A stretch of 64,000 nt of DNA from Paeniglutamicibacter cryotolerans (lineage in GTDB: Bacteria > Actinomycetota > Actinomycetes > Actinomycetales > Micrococcaceae), in assembly GCF_014190875.1 (NCBI RefSeq), contig NZ_JACHVS010000002.1, positions 806,001 to 870,000 on the forward strand. Direction: 5' to 3'. The stretch's first letter is position 1, and every line of letters starts with the position of its first letter. The notes below the pieces were generated by a model that worked only from the letters and a program-made list of their open reading frames with translations, was not told where the DNA came from and did not search any database. The position numbers and the translations under genes are program-made. Positions 35,927 through 44,533 of the stretch are shown here, in pieces.

Positions 35927-36994
35927 CTAGGGAACGCGCTGCAGCCATTCCTCGGTACCGAACTTTGTGTCGACCAGGTCCCTAGCCGCAACCAGGGCTT
36001 TCTCGTCCAGCAGCACCCGGCGGGCACCATATCGTGCCTCGAAGGTGGTCATCATGACCTCAATGATCTCGGACCGGCTGAGCCCCGACTGGCTGCGCAA
36101 CGGGTCGACGCGCTTGACCGCGCTGGCGATGCCTTTGTCGGAGATCTTCTCGCGGCCGATGCGCAGTACCTGAACCATCTTCTCTGCGTCGATGTCGTAC
36201 GACATGGTGACGTGGTGGAGCAGTCCCCCGTTGGCCAGGCGTTTCTGTGCGGCTCCGCCGATTTTTCCAGCAACGGTGGCGATGTCGTTCAGCGGCTTGT
36301 AATGCGCCTTGATGCCGATGGAGGCCAGGGCCTCCATTACCCAGATGTCGAGGAACGGGTAGGAGTCGGCAAACGACATGCCGTCGACCAGAGACTGCGG
36401 CAGGTACAGCGAGTAGGTGATCGCGTTGCCAGGTTCCATGAACATGGCGCCTCCCCCGCTGATCCGGCGAACCACGCGCACCCCGTGTGCGGCGGCGGCC
36501 TCCGGATCGACCTCGTTGGCCAGTGACTGGAAGCTGCCAATCACCACGGCTGATTCGTTCCAGTCCCACAGGCGCAGCGTCGGCAGGCGTTCGCCGGAAG
36601 CGACCTGCCGGGTGAGCACCTCATCCAGGGCGACCTGTTCGGTGATGGACATCGGGGTGGGGGCGATGACCTGCCAGTCGTGGTCGGCCCACGCGGTGGC
36701 ATGGCCTAGGGCACGGCGGACGGCTGTTGCCACGGCTGCGGCATCGAAGCCGAACATCACTGCTTCATCACGCAGGTTCGCCGTGACGGCGTCGCGGATG
36801 ACCGATGCCGGAGAGCTGGCGTCCAGCCCCACAAGTGCCGAGTTGATGTCTTCCAGCGCCTCGTCGGGCTCGAGGAAGAAGTCCCCGTTGATGCTGGCCT
36901 TGGAGATCTTTCCATCAGCGGTATCCAGGTCGGCTACGACCAGCTTTCCGCCGACGACCTTGTATTCACCATGATGGGTCCACGCTTGAGTCAT
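35927..36994 (-). CDS. Lipoate-protein ligase, accessory domain first
   Basis: A 355-residue protein that attaches lipoate or a similar acyl group to E2 or GcvH subunits. Residues 1-90 resemble the Lip_prot_lig_C accessory domain (GGKLVVADLDT, ASINGDFFLEPDEAL); residues 95-355 form the LplA catalytic domain with DEVLTRQVASGERLPTLRLW, VRRISGGGAMFMEPGNAITY and the acyl-adenylate Lys in DIATVAGKIGG. In E. coli LplA the accessory part follows the catalytic part; here it precedes it, like a fused LplB-LplA. ATG 36994 has GGATTG nearby. Confidence 0.85.
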   Translation of the reverse strand: MTQAWTHHGEYKVVGGKLVVADLDTADGKISKASINGDFFLEPDEALEDINSALVGLDASSPASVIRDAVTANLRDEAVMFGFDAAAVATAVRRALGHATAWADHDWQVIAPTPMSITEQVALDEVLTRQVASGERLPTLRLWDWNESAVVIGSFQSLANEVDPEAAAAHGVRVVRRISGGGAMFMEPGNAITYSLYLPQSLVDGMSFADSYPFLDIWVMEALASIGIKAHYKPLNDIATVAGKIGGAAQKRLANGGLLHHVTMSYDIDAEKMVQVLRIGREKISDKGIASAVKRVDPLRSQSGLSRSEIIEVMMTTFEARYGARRVLLDEKALVAARDLVDTKFGTEEWLQRVP

Positions 36995-37047
36995 GGTTTC
37001 AATCCTACTGAATCCGGGCTTCTCGTGCTGGACTCGAACGAATGAGC

Positions 37048-37070
37048 CCACCGTCCCGGCGGGATGGTGG
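37048..37070. terminator. Hairpin between lplA and rpmE2
   Basis: CCACCGTCCC (37048-37057) pairs with GGGATGGTGG (37061-37070), 10 bp with one G-T wobble and a GGC loop. It lies in the leader of the lipoate ligase gene, so it could be a backup terminator of rpmE2 or a leader structure. Confidence 0.5.
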
Positions 37071-37078
37071 TTAAAGAT

Positions 37079-37106
37079 CAACGGGATCCCCTAAGGGATC
37101 CCGTTG
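37079..37106 (-). terminator. Terminator of rpmE2
   Basis: CAACGGGATCCC (37079-37090) and GGGATCCCGTTG (37095-37106) form a perfect 12-bp stem with a CTAA loop, 18 bases after the L31 stop codon. Confidence 0.8.
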
Positions 37107-37123
37107 ATGCATGAGGCTGAGGG

Positions 37124-37381
37124 CTACTTCTTGGCGCCGAAGCCCTTGAAGCGAGCGTTGAAGCGCTCCACGCGGCCTGCGGAGTCCATGATGCGCTGCT
37201 TGCCCGTGTAGAACGGGTGCGAAGCGGCGGAGATTTCAACGTCGATGATCGGGTAGGTCTCGCCGTCTTCCCACTCAATGGTCTTCTTCGAGGTCGCGGT
37301 GGACTTCGTCAGGAACTTCTCGCCGGAGGCGAGGTCGTGGAAGACGATGGGGGCGTACTTCGGGTGAATATCAGCCTGCAT
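37124..37381 (-). CDS. rpmE2: Ribosomal protein L31, type B (RpmE2)
   Basis: An 85-residue large-subunit protein. [16 protein letters not shown] and SHPFYTGKQ are classic L31 segments. The CxxC pairs of type A are absent, so it is the zinc-free form that replaces zinc-containing L31 when zinc is low in many bacteria. I see no clear Zur box upstream. It is a single gene with strong terminators. Confidence 0.95.
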   Translation of the reverse strand: MQADIHPKYAPIVFHDLASGEKFLTKSTATSKKTIEWEDGETYPIIDVEISAASHPFYTGKQRIMDSAGRVERFNARFKGFGAKK

Positions 37382-37544
37382 GATTAAAACCTTTGTTCAC
37401 GTCACTGGATTTTGCCAGCGACCGATCGGAAAAATGGCTCCGTTAGACACGAAGCCGACTGTTCATCATAACGCACGTCGGCGCCTGATCCCAAGCTGAG
37501 ACTGCCGCAGCTGGCGTTGGATACCCGGTAGACGAGCAGCATCT

Positions 37545-39047
37545 CTACACACCGGCCTCGTCAACGTCCTTTGGACCAGTGAGATCCATCTCCGTCAGCG
37601 AGACAACCTTGGATTTGGTGACGAATCGGTGGACCAGCCAGAGGCCCAGGAACATTGGAATCCCAATGTAGGAGGAGAGGATTTCCGCTCCATGCCCGGC
37701 AACAACGGCCTGGTAGTTCTGTCCGGCTATCACCACAATGAGGACGGCGAATGCCAGCAGTGGCCCGATCGGGAAGAACGACGCCCGGTAGGGCAAGTCG
37801 GAGACCTTGTTCCCTTGGGCGATGAATGCCCGCCTGAAGCGGTAGTGTGACAGCGCGATGCCAGCCCAGACGATGAAGCCGCACAGTCCGGAAACATTGA
37901 GCAACCAAGCATAAGCCGCACCTTGGCCGACGACGGCGCTCAGGAAGCCGAAGAGGCCAACGGCCGCCGTGGCCAGCAAGGCGGCCATCGGCACGCCGCG
38001 TGGGTTGGTGCGGCCAAAGATCTTCGGTGCCTTGCCATCATGCGCCATGGCATAGAGCATGCGGGTGGAGGCGTAGAGGCCTGAATTACCGGCCGAAAGG
38101 ATCGCGGTCAGAATGACCGCGTTCATCAAGGCAGCGGCAAACGCTATGCCCGCGTGTTCAAACACCAGGGTAAACGGAGAAGCCGCAATGTTTGTTTCGC
38201 CGGAGGCCAGCAGTCGCGGGTCGGTGAAGGGGATCAGGCATCCGATGACGAAGATCGCCCCGATGTAGAAGATCATGATGCGCCAGAAGACCGAGCGGAT
38301 CGCCCGGGGAACCTCGCGACGTGGGTTCTTTGCCTCGCCCGCGGCAACACCCACCAGCTCGGTGCCTTGGAAGGAGAATCCGGCGATCATGAAGACCGAA
38401 ATAATGGATACCCAGCCGCCGTGGAACACGTCCTCGCGGTTCTGCCAGTTACTGAGTCCCGGGGAGTTGTCCCCCAGGATGCCGAAAATCATCAGCACGC
38501 CCGCACCCAGGAACAGCACTACGGCAACGACCTTGATCAGCGACAGCCAGAATTCGCTTTCACCGAATGCCTTGGCCGAGAGCGCGTTGATTGCCGTGAG
38601 CAGGACGAGGAATGCTCCGGCCCAAATCCATCCGGGGACGCCCGGGAACCAGAAGTCCATGATGATTCCCGCAGCCACCAGTTCCGCGGCCACTGTAATG
38701 GCCCAGTTGAACCAGTAGTTCCATCCAATGGCAAACCCGAACGACGGTGAAACGAAACGGGTTGCGTAGGTTTGGAACGATCCAGCCACGGGGATCTTGG
38801 CAGACATTTCCCCGAGGGATTGCATCAAGAGGAAGACCATCAGTCCGACCAAGGCATAGGCGACCAGCGCGCCACCGGGCCCGGCTTGCGAGATAGTGCC
38901 GCCGGAGGCCACGAAGAGGCCGGTGCCGATGGCCCCGCCGATCGCGATCATCTGGAGGTGGCGGCTACTCAGTCCGCGCTTCAGTTCATTGTCGGAGGCG
39001 GCAAGGGAGATACCGGGGTCGATCGTGTTGGGGGAAACTCGTTGCAT
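37545..39047 (-). CDS. Amino-acid permease (APC family)
   Basis: A 500-residue transporter with about twelve membrane helices. The first helix carries the substrate/ion loop MIAIGGAIGTGLFVASGG, and KRGLSSRHLQ precedes it, as in the AAT group (LysP/AroP/GabP). FQGTELVGVAAGEAKNPRREVP is the typical intracellular loop near residue 235. This argues for a neutral or cationic amino acid/proton symporter; the exact substrate is open. ATG 39047 is chosen by family alignment; an in-frame ATG at about 39086 would add 13 residues; neither has a strong ribosome site. Confidence 0.9.
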   Translation of the reverse strand: MQRVSPNTIDPGISLAASDNELKRGLSSRHLQMIAIGGAIGTGLFVASGGTISQAGPGGALVAYALVGLMVFLLMQSLGEMSAKIPVAGSFQTYATRFVSPSFGFAIGWNYWFNWAITVAAELVAAGIIMDFWFPGVPGWIWAGAFLVLLTAINALSAKAFGESEFWLSLIKVVAVVLFLGAGVLMIFGILGDNSPGLSNWQNREDVFHGGWVSIISVFMIAGFSFQGTELVGVAAGEAKNPRREVPRAIRSVFWRIMIFYIGAIFVIGCLIPFTDPRLLASGETNIAASPFTLVFEHAGIAFAAALMNAVILTAILSAGNSGLYASTRMLYAMAHDGKAPKIFGRTNPRGVPMAALLATAAVGLFGFLSAVVGQGAAYAWLLNVSGLCGFIVWAGIALSHYRFRRAFIAQGNKVSDLPYRASFFPIGPLLAFAVLIVVIAGQNYQAVVAGHGAEILSSYIGIPMFLGLWLVHRFVTKSKVVSLTEMDLTGPKDVDEAGV

Positions 39048-39483
39048 TGACGTGTCATTCTTTGGTGGGTCGTAAATCCTGCTCATTGCTGGCTGCGCAC
39101 ACCGGCCAGCATCGGCGAAGGGAATGATGTGCTGAGCCGGATGGCGAATCCATGCGGATGAGCCATGAACAGCTGGCTCGGCAATGGTGTACCCGTGTGC
39201 CACACGGAACGGTGCTTTTGGTGCATGTCTGACTTCCTGGCTGGTGGTCCTGCTAGATCAAGACCAAGCCACAGTCTTGGATCTGGGCCCGGCGGTCCCA
39301 AACGTCCGGCCCAGATGCTTTGTGAGAGCACGACGGTGACGCGAGGACTCAGACCATTATGACGGGGCTTCGTCATAAAGCGGGAATCGGCACCCCTGCC
39401 GGAGATCTTCTCGATGAGTTGGACTCGGCTGTGCGCTCCGGCCGCGACTCCCGGGAAACAGGGGAAGCCGATGCTGAAACCAG
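39048..39483. other. Intergenic region upstream of the permease gene
   Basis: 436 bases with no supported gene. Small inverted repeats occur, but no riboswitch that I can recognise. Confidence 0.4.
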
Positions 39484-41205
39484 TCAGGAATGCCGACGGC
39501 TCGAGAACAGTGCGAGCAGCAGCGGCACCACCGATGCGATCATCAGCACGTTGCCGAACACCGGGTCGGCCGATCGCACGGTCGCACCCGCGATGAGCAG
39601 GATCCCGAAGAGAAGGACCGCCATCAACCGCCGCACGGTTCGGTCAAGCCGAGCCAGTTGCCGTTCGAGGCGCGGGTTGGCTACCGAGAGCGAACCATCC
39701 TCGATGCGGGTGACAAGTCCGTCCAGGCGTTTTGGCAGGCGCAGGGCGGCTCCCGCGACATCGAACACCTCCCGGGCAAGATCCTGAACGAGGTTTCCTC
39801 GCTCCTCTCGCAGCAGCTGCGCCGCATAGGGTTCAATCGAGTCCCAGAGATTGAAACGCTCATCCAGCGAACTGCACACTCCGGAGGTCAGCGACATGGC
39901 CCGGATGATGAGCAGGAAGTTCTCTGGCAGCTGGAACGGCAGGGAACGGACCACGTCACTGAACTCCACGGCAAAATCACGGAACTCCCGTGGGTCCACA
40001 TCACGCAGTTCGGCAAAACCCATTCCACCGAACCGGGCGAACAGGTGCGTCATCGCCCGCTCAAGCTCGGCAGTGTCCGCATTGGGGACGAGGACACCAA
40101 CCTCGCTGATCGCCGCTACCAGCCCCTTGCCATCCCTCGAGGCTGCGGCTATCAGCAGTTTCCGCAGGCCACTACGCGTCCCCGGCCCCACCTCCCCCAT
40201 CATGCCGAAGTCGATGAACGTCAGCTTCCACGGGACATCGGGCGAAGGGTCGGCAACCGGCGTGACAAAGATGTTTCCGGGGTGCGGATCGGCATGGAAG
40301 AAGCCGTTGGTGAACAACTGGTCGAACATGACGGACGCGAAAACGGGGGCAACCAGCGCCGGATCGATGCCCGCCGCCAACAGGGCCTTGGTGTCGGTGA
40401 TCTTGATGGCCGTAACGTCTTCGAGGGTGAGTACACGACGTGTGCTCCGCTCCCAGACGACGCGGGGCACGGCTACCCGCTCGTCGCCAGCAAAATCGGA
40501 GGCAAAGCGCTCCGCGTTGGCTGCCTCATGCAGGTAGTCGATCTCCTCGAGGCTGGTCAGCGCGAACTCCTCGACCAGGGCGGGCATGTCGACACGATCG
40601 GATACCAGTCGCACATGACTGAGCCAGCGGCCCACCTTGCGCAACGCGGCCAGATCGACGTCGACAATCGCGCCGATGCCCGGGCGCTGGACCTTGAGCA
40701 CCACGTCCTGGAGCCCGGTCTCCGAGGCATCGTCGGGAAGGAGCTGGGCACGATGGGCCTGGCCAAGGGATGCCGCGGCAACCGGAGCCTCCATGACCGA
40801 GGCAAACACCATCCTCAGCGGCGCACCGAGCTCGGCTTCGGCCAAGGCGCGAATCGCGGGGAACGGGACGGGCGGCACCTCGTCCTGCAGCCCCTCGAGT
40901 TCGGCGGTAAGCTCCGGAGGGAGGACATCGAGCCGGGAAGAGAGAAATTGTCCGACCTTGATCATCAAGCCACCCAGATCCAGGGCCAGCACCCGGAAGC
41001 GTTGTGCGAAACGCTTCATCCGTCTTGCCCTGGTGCGCTCGGCAATCCCGGCTAGCCCGATGCGGGGCAGGAACAGCTCGTACCACCAGGTCACCGCAAG
41101 ATTCCACGCGGCGAAGCGCAGTATTCGACGGTATCGGGCGCGGGCATCCCCCGCGACGGCCAGCGAAACTGGCCGGTCCCGCCAAACGGACTCCGCCTGC
41201 GTCAT
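39484..41205 (-). CDS. ABC1/UbiB-family atypical kinase
   Basis: A 573-residue ABC1 (AarF/UbiB) protein. The diagnostic motifs are complete: KVGQFLSSRLDVLPPEL, the Ala-rich AAASLGQAH, VVLKVQRPG (Lys), EEIDYLHEAANA (ExD), HADPHPGNIF and FIDFGMMGEV (DFG). Two hydrophobic helices near the C-terminus anchor it in the membrane. UbiB-type proteins bind ATP and support quinone or other lipid metabolism. Its ATG lies inside the PadR stop codon (ATGA), so it is translated after PadR. Function here is unknown. Confidence 0.92.
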   Translation of the reverse strand: MTQAESVWRDRPVSLAVAGDARARYRRILRFAAWNLAVTWWYELFLPRIGLAGIAERTRARRMKRFAQRFRVLALDLGGLMIKVGQFLSSRLDVLPPELTAELEGLQDEVPPVPFPAIRALAEAELGAPLRMVFASVMEAPVAAASLGQAHRAQLLPDDASETGLQDVVLKVQRPGIGAIVDVDLAALRKVGRWLSHVRLVSDRVDMPALVEEFALTSLEEIDYLHEAANAERFASDFAGDERVAVPRVVWERSTRRVLTLEDVTAIKITDTKALLAAGIDPALVAPVFASVMFDQLFTNGFFHADPHPGNIFVTPVADPSPDVPWKLTFIDFGMMGEVGPGTRSGLRKLLIAAASRDGKGLVAAISEVGVLVPNADTAELERAMTHLFARFGGMGFAELRDVDPREFRDFAVEFSDVVRSLPFQLPENFLLIIRAMSLTSGVCSSLDERFNLWDSIEPYAAQLLREERGNLVQDLAREVFDVAGAALRLPKRLDGLVTRIEDGSLSVANPRLERQLARLDRTVRRLMAVLLFGILLIAGATVRSADPVFGNVLMIASVVPLLLALFSSRRHS

Positions 41206-41744
41206 TCCTGGGCGAGGATCGAGTACAGCTGACGGCGTGCCTCGTTGAGCACCTTCACGGCCTCCTGCACCTGCTCTGGCGAGCCTGTGCGGCCCACTTG
41301 GGTCGCAGCTTGCGCCAGTTCGACGCCTGCCTTGGGCAACGCAGCGAACCCGGTACCCGACCCAGGCCCCGCGTTTTGCCATGGAGTAGATGGATCGGCA
41401 CCCGCCACCTCCTCACGACCCGCTTCGGTCAGGGAGTAGATTTTGCGGCCGTTGGACTCCTCGGCGCTGATGATCCCCTCGTCGGCAAGGAGCTGCAACG
41501 TGGGGTAGACCGAGCCGGCACTGGGCTTCCAGCTGCCCCCGCTGCGCTCCTCGATTTCGTGGATGATCTGGTATCCGTGCATCGGGCGTTCCGCGAGAAG
41601 CGCCAGCACTGCGGAGCGCACTTCTCCCCTGCCCGCACGCGTCCCGGAGCGCTTGTCGAACCGCGACCGCAGTTCCTCTACCGCCTGCCACATGCCGTCA
41701 ATATTGGGGCTTCCAAAACCGCCCGCCGGATATGAACCATGCAT
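41202..41744 (-). CDS. PadR-family regulator
   Basis: A 180-residue PadR repressor. The winged helix (about residues 43-120) contains SAVLALLAERPMHGYQIIHEI and SAGSVYPTLQLLADEGII; a C-terminal helical dimerisation part follows. GAGG eight bases before ATG 41744 supports that start; GTG 41753 would add three residues but its ribosome site is too close. It overlaps the ABC1 gene by 4 bases and is preceded by repeats that look like its own operator. Effector unknown. Confidence 0.9.
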   Translation of the reverse strand: MHGSYPAGGFGSPNIDGMWQAVEELRSRFDKRSGTRAGRGEVRSAVLALLAERPMHGYQIIHEIEERSGGSWKPSAGSVYPTLQLLADEGIISAEESNGRKIYSLTEAGREEVAGADPSTPWQNAGPGSGTGFAALPKAGVELAQAATQVGRTGSPEQVQEAVKVLNEARRQLYSILAQE

Positions 41745-41767
41745 CTTGCTCACCTCAATGGATCGCT

Positions 41768-41794
41768 AACGATATACAACGATAGTTAACGATA
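41768..41794. promoter_or_regulatory. PadR operator-like triple repeat
   Basis: AACGATA occurs at 41768-41774, 41778-41784 and 41788-41794, exactly every 10 bp, which puts each copy on the same face of the helix. The block lies 15-25 bases upstream of the PadR start and is AT-rich against the background. It is a strong candidate for autoregulation. Confidence 0.65.
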
Positions 41795-41912
41795 TGCCTC
41801 GGAGCTCATAAAAAACAGGGGGGTCGAGACTCCGGGCAGGCGGGTGAAATAACCAAGCCCCGGGGGTTGCCATGGACCGCCGGAGGGCGGGCATGCACCT
41901 GCGGCCAGCCCC

Positions 41913-42719
41913 TCAGCAGACGCGCAGTTCCCAGAAGGCGACGGCGGAGGCGGCCGCGACGTTCAGCGAATCGACGCCGGGGCGCATCGGTATCAGCACC
42001 GCCTCGTCGGCCGCATCCAAGGCCGCGGCCGAGACGCCGTCACCCTCGGTGCCCAGCACCACGGCGAGCTTGTCGTGCCCGGCCGCAGCCAGCTCGGTGA
42101 TGGTGGAGGCATCGTCGGTCAGTTCAAGCGCGGCAATGTGGAATCCGGCCTCCCTCAGCTCGGCAAGCCCGCCGGGCCAGGAAGCGAACCGGGCCCAGGG
42201 AACCTGGAAGACGGCGCCCATGCTGACCTTGACCGCGCGGCGGTAGAGCGGGTCGGCGGCGCGCGGGGTCAACAGCACGGCATCGATGCCCAGCGCGGCG
42301 GCTGAGCGGAAGATAGCGCCGAGGTTTACGTGGTCCACCATGTCCTCGAGCACGGCCACGCGGAGGGCACCGGCCAGCACGTGGGCCAGGGTGAGTGGTG
42401 TGGGGCGGTTCATGGCTGCCAGTGCACCGCGATGCACCGGATATCCGGCTACCGCATCCAGGACGCCCGGTGCGCCGACGAACGCGGGGACATCGGGATA
42501 CTCGGCGAGGACATCGGCGAGGCCCTCGATCCATTTCTCGGCTAGGAAGAAGGAACGCGGGACGTGGCCGGCCCCAAGGGCCCGGCGCAGGACCTTGGAA
42601 CCCTCGGCGATGTAGAGGCCCTGGGCCGGATCGGTGCGCTGGCGCAACGCGGCGTCCGAGAGCGCCACGTAGTCGGCGACCCGGGGATCGGCAGCGGTTT
42701 CGAGCTTGATCAGTGGCAT
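41913..42719 (-). CDS. TrmH/SpoU-family RNA methyltransferase
   Basis: A 268-residue SPOUT methyltransferase. Residues 1-100 carry an RNA-binding substrate domain; from about 105 the knot domain has VLEDMVDHVNLGAIFRSA (motif 1), VLGTEGDGVS (motif 2) and MRPGVDSLNVAAASAVAF (motif 3), which bind S-adenosylmethionine. It probably methylates the 2'-OH of rRNA or tRNA. ATG 42719 is 5 bases after the TauE stop, so these are likely cotranscribed. A longer upstream in-frame reading is inside the TauE gene and is not real. Confidence 0.92.
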   Translation of the reverse strand: MPLIKLETAADPRVADYVALSDAALRQRTDPAQGLYIAEGSKVLRRALGAGHVPRSFFLAEKWIEGLADVLAEYPDVPAFVGAPGVLDAVAGYPVHRGALAAMNRPTPLTLAHVLAGALRVAVLEDMVDHVNLGAIFRSAAALGIDAVLLTPRAADPLYRRAVKVSMGAVFQVPWARFASWPGGLAELREAGFHIAALELTDDASTITELAAAGHDKLAVVLGTEGDGVSAAALDAADEAVLIPMRPGVDSLNVAAASAVAFWELRVC

Positions 42720-42724
42720 GGGGA

Positions 42725-43525
42725 TCAGAACAACTTGGCGAGCATGTTGGCCAGCGCGATTAGGCCCAGGACGACGATGACCAGTCGCAGCCAGCCCGGG
42801 GAGAGCTTGCGCCCGACCTTGGCTCCAATGAATCCACCGATGAGCGAGCCCACGGCGATCAGCAGCACGACCATCCAGTCGATCCGGTCGAACGCGAAGA
42901 TCAGATAGGACGCAGCAGCCACCAGGTTCACCACGAGGGACAGGATCACCTTCACTGCATTGGACTGCTGCAGCGTCGAATGCAGGAAGATCCCAAACAC
43001 CGCCATGAGCAGGATGCCCTGTGCTGCGGTGAAGTAGCCACCGTAGATGCCGATCAGGAAGACCAACACGTAGAGCACCGGAGGCAGCTTCATTGCATCG
43101 ACATCGTCCGGATTGGTCACCAGGGTGGCACCCCTGCCCTTGGCCCAGGCCGAGAGCCGTGGTTGGAAGATCACCAGGAGCAGCGCCACCACTATCAATA
43201 TCGGTGCCACGTAGCCAAAGACGGTGTCGGGCAGGTGCAGCAGCAGGTAGGCGCCCAGCAGGCCGCCCAGCAGCGAGACCGGTATCAACCGCAGCAGGGT
43301 CCAACTCATGGTGCGCGCCTCGCGGCGGTAGCCCCAAGCGCCGGAGAAGCCCCCGGCGACCAGGCCCATGGCGTTGGAGATGACCGCGTTGACCGGCGCG
43401 TACCCCAGTGCCACCAGCACCGGGAAGGTCACCAGCGAACCGGAGCCCACGATCGTGTTAATCGTGCCGGCCCAGAGTCCGGCAAAGAAGATGAGCGCTT
43501 CGCGCCAGAATTCGAGCAGATCCAT
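42725..43525 (-). CDS. TauE/SafE-family anion exporter
   Basis: A 266-residue membrane protein with about eight helices in two similar halves. NTIVGSGSLVTFPVLVALGYAPVNAVISNAMGL and YGGYFTAAQGILLM (the repeated family segments) identify the TauE/SafE/DUF81 group, which exports sulfite or organosulfonates, or possibly other anions. No substrate-linked genes lie nearby. It is 16 bases downstream of the ABC ATPase gene. Confidence 0.9.
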   Translation of the reverse strand: MDLLEFWREALIFFAGLWAGTINTIVGSGSLVTFPVLVALGYAPVNAVISNAMGLVAGGFSGAWGYRREARTMSWTLLRLIPVSLLGGLLGAYLLLHLPDTVFGYVAPILIVVALLLVIFQPRLSAWAKGRGATLVTNPDDVDAMKLPPVLYVLVFLIGIYGGYFTAAQGILLMAVFGIFLHSTLQQSNAVKVILSLVVNLVAAASYLIFAFDRIDWMVVLLIAVGSLIGGFIGAKVGRKLSPGWLRLVIVVLGLIALANMLAKLF

Positions 43526-43541
43526 TGTCGGGCGGGGAAAC

Positions 43542-44333
43542 CTACGCCCGGGGGCCGGCGACGGCCGTATAGCGGCCGTTGGCCGAGGTGACGGACAACG
43601 GGGTGCCGAAGGCGGTGCTCAGGTTTTCCTCGGTCAGCGTTTCGGCGATCGGGCCGGCCGCGACCACGGCTCCCGCGCGCAGCAGAAGCGCGTGGGTGAA
43701 GCCCGGCGGAACCTCCTCGAGGTGGTGGGTGACCAAGACCATGGCCGGGGAATCCTCGTCTGCAGCGAGTTCGCTGAGCCGGTGCACCAGGTCCTCGCGA
43801 CCGCCCAAGTCCAGTCCGGCACCGGGCTCGTCGAGCAGGAGGAGCTCGGGATCGGTCATCAGCGCACGGGCGATCTGCACTCGCTTGCGCTCACCCTCGG
43901 AGAGGGAGGCGAAAGGACGGTTGATCATGGTGGACATGCCCCACTCGTGCAGCAGCGCGAAGGCACGGCGCTCGTCCATCTGGTCGTACTTCTCGCGCCA
44001 GCGGCCGGTCATCCCGTAGGAGGCCGTCACCACGACGTTCAGTACCGTTTCGTTTTCGGGAATATGGCTGGCCAGTGCGGCGGAGGACAAGCCGATCCGG
44101 GGGCGCAGTTCGAAGACGTCGACCGCCCCCATGACCTCGCCGAGGATGCCGGCGACGCCGGAGGTCGGGTGCATCCGGGCTCCGGCGATCTGCAGCAGCG
44201 TCGTCTTGCCGGCGCCATTGGGGCCGAGCACGACCCACCGCTCTCCTTCTTTGACCTGCCAGTCGACTTCATTCAGCAGACGCTTGCGTCCGCGCACGAC
44301 GTTTACGCCGGCCATTCCCAACACTTCATTCAT
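43542..44333 (-). CDS. ABC transporter ATP-binding protein, orphan
   Basis: A 263-residue ABC ATPase: Walker A GPNGAGKTTL near residue 38, signature LSEGERKRVQIAR, Walker B ELLLLDEPGAGLD and switch His in VTHHLEEV. Resembles the YlmA/molybdate-type solitary ATPases. No permease gene is adjacent, so its transporter, if any, is elsewhere. ATG 44333 is chosen because the extension to 44399 runs into the divergent SerB promoter region. Confidence 0.88.
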   Translation of the reverse strand: MNEVLGMAGVNVVRGRKRLLNEVDWQVKEGERWVVLGPNGAGKTTLLQIAGARMHPTSGVAGILGEVMGAVDVFELRPRIGLSSAALASHIPENETVLNVVVTASYGMTGRWREKYDQMDERRAFALLHEWGMSTMINRPFASLSEGERKRVQIARALMTDPELLLLDEPGAGLDLGGREDLVHRLSELAADEDSPAMVLVTHHLEEVPPGFTHALLLRAGAVVAAGPIAETLTEENLSTAFGTPLSVTSANGRYTAVAGPRA

Positions 44334-44533
44334 GGGTAAAACACTAGGCCAGTAGGGGGCAAATCGACCAAACGAAGCGGCCTTTACAACCGATTTCACA
44401 TCCGTGCCCGCGCATAGCGCGCCCCATCCGGCACCGCGGCACGCAGTGCGACGGCGTCACGGAGCCGTTGGCCGGGCGCAATGGGAGGGCACCGATTCGT
44501 TGGCGACGGGCCTACCACGGGAGAATGGCAATT

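Noticed and set aside
37021..37047. tRNA-like GGACTCGAACG near the lplA start
   Set aside because: The T-stem does not pair, so no tRNA arm is present.
39048..39483. Possible lysine or other riboswitch upstream of the permease gene
   Set aside because: I could not find the conserved junction sequences; small hairpins alone are not evidence.
41913..43337. TrmH frame extended to 43337
   Set aside because: The extension overlaps the TauE gene in another frame; the SPOUT protein is complete from 42719.
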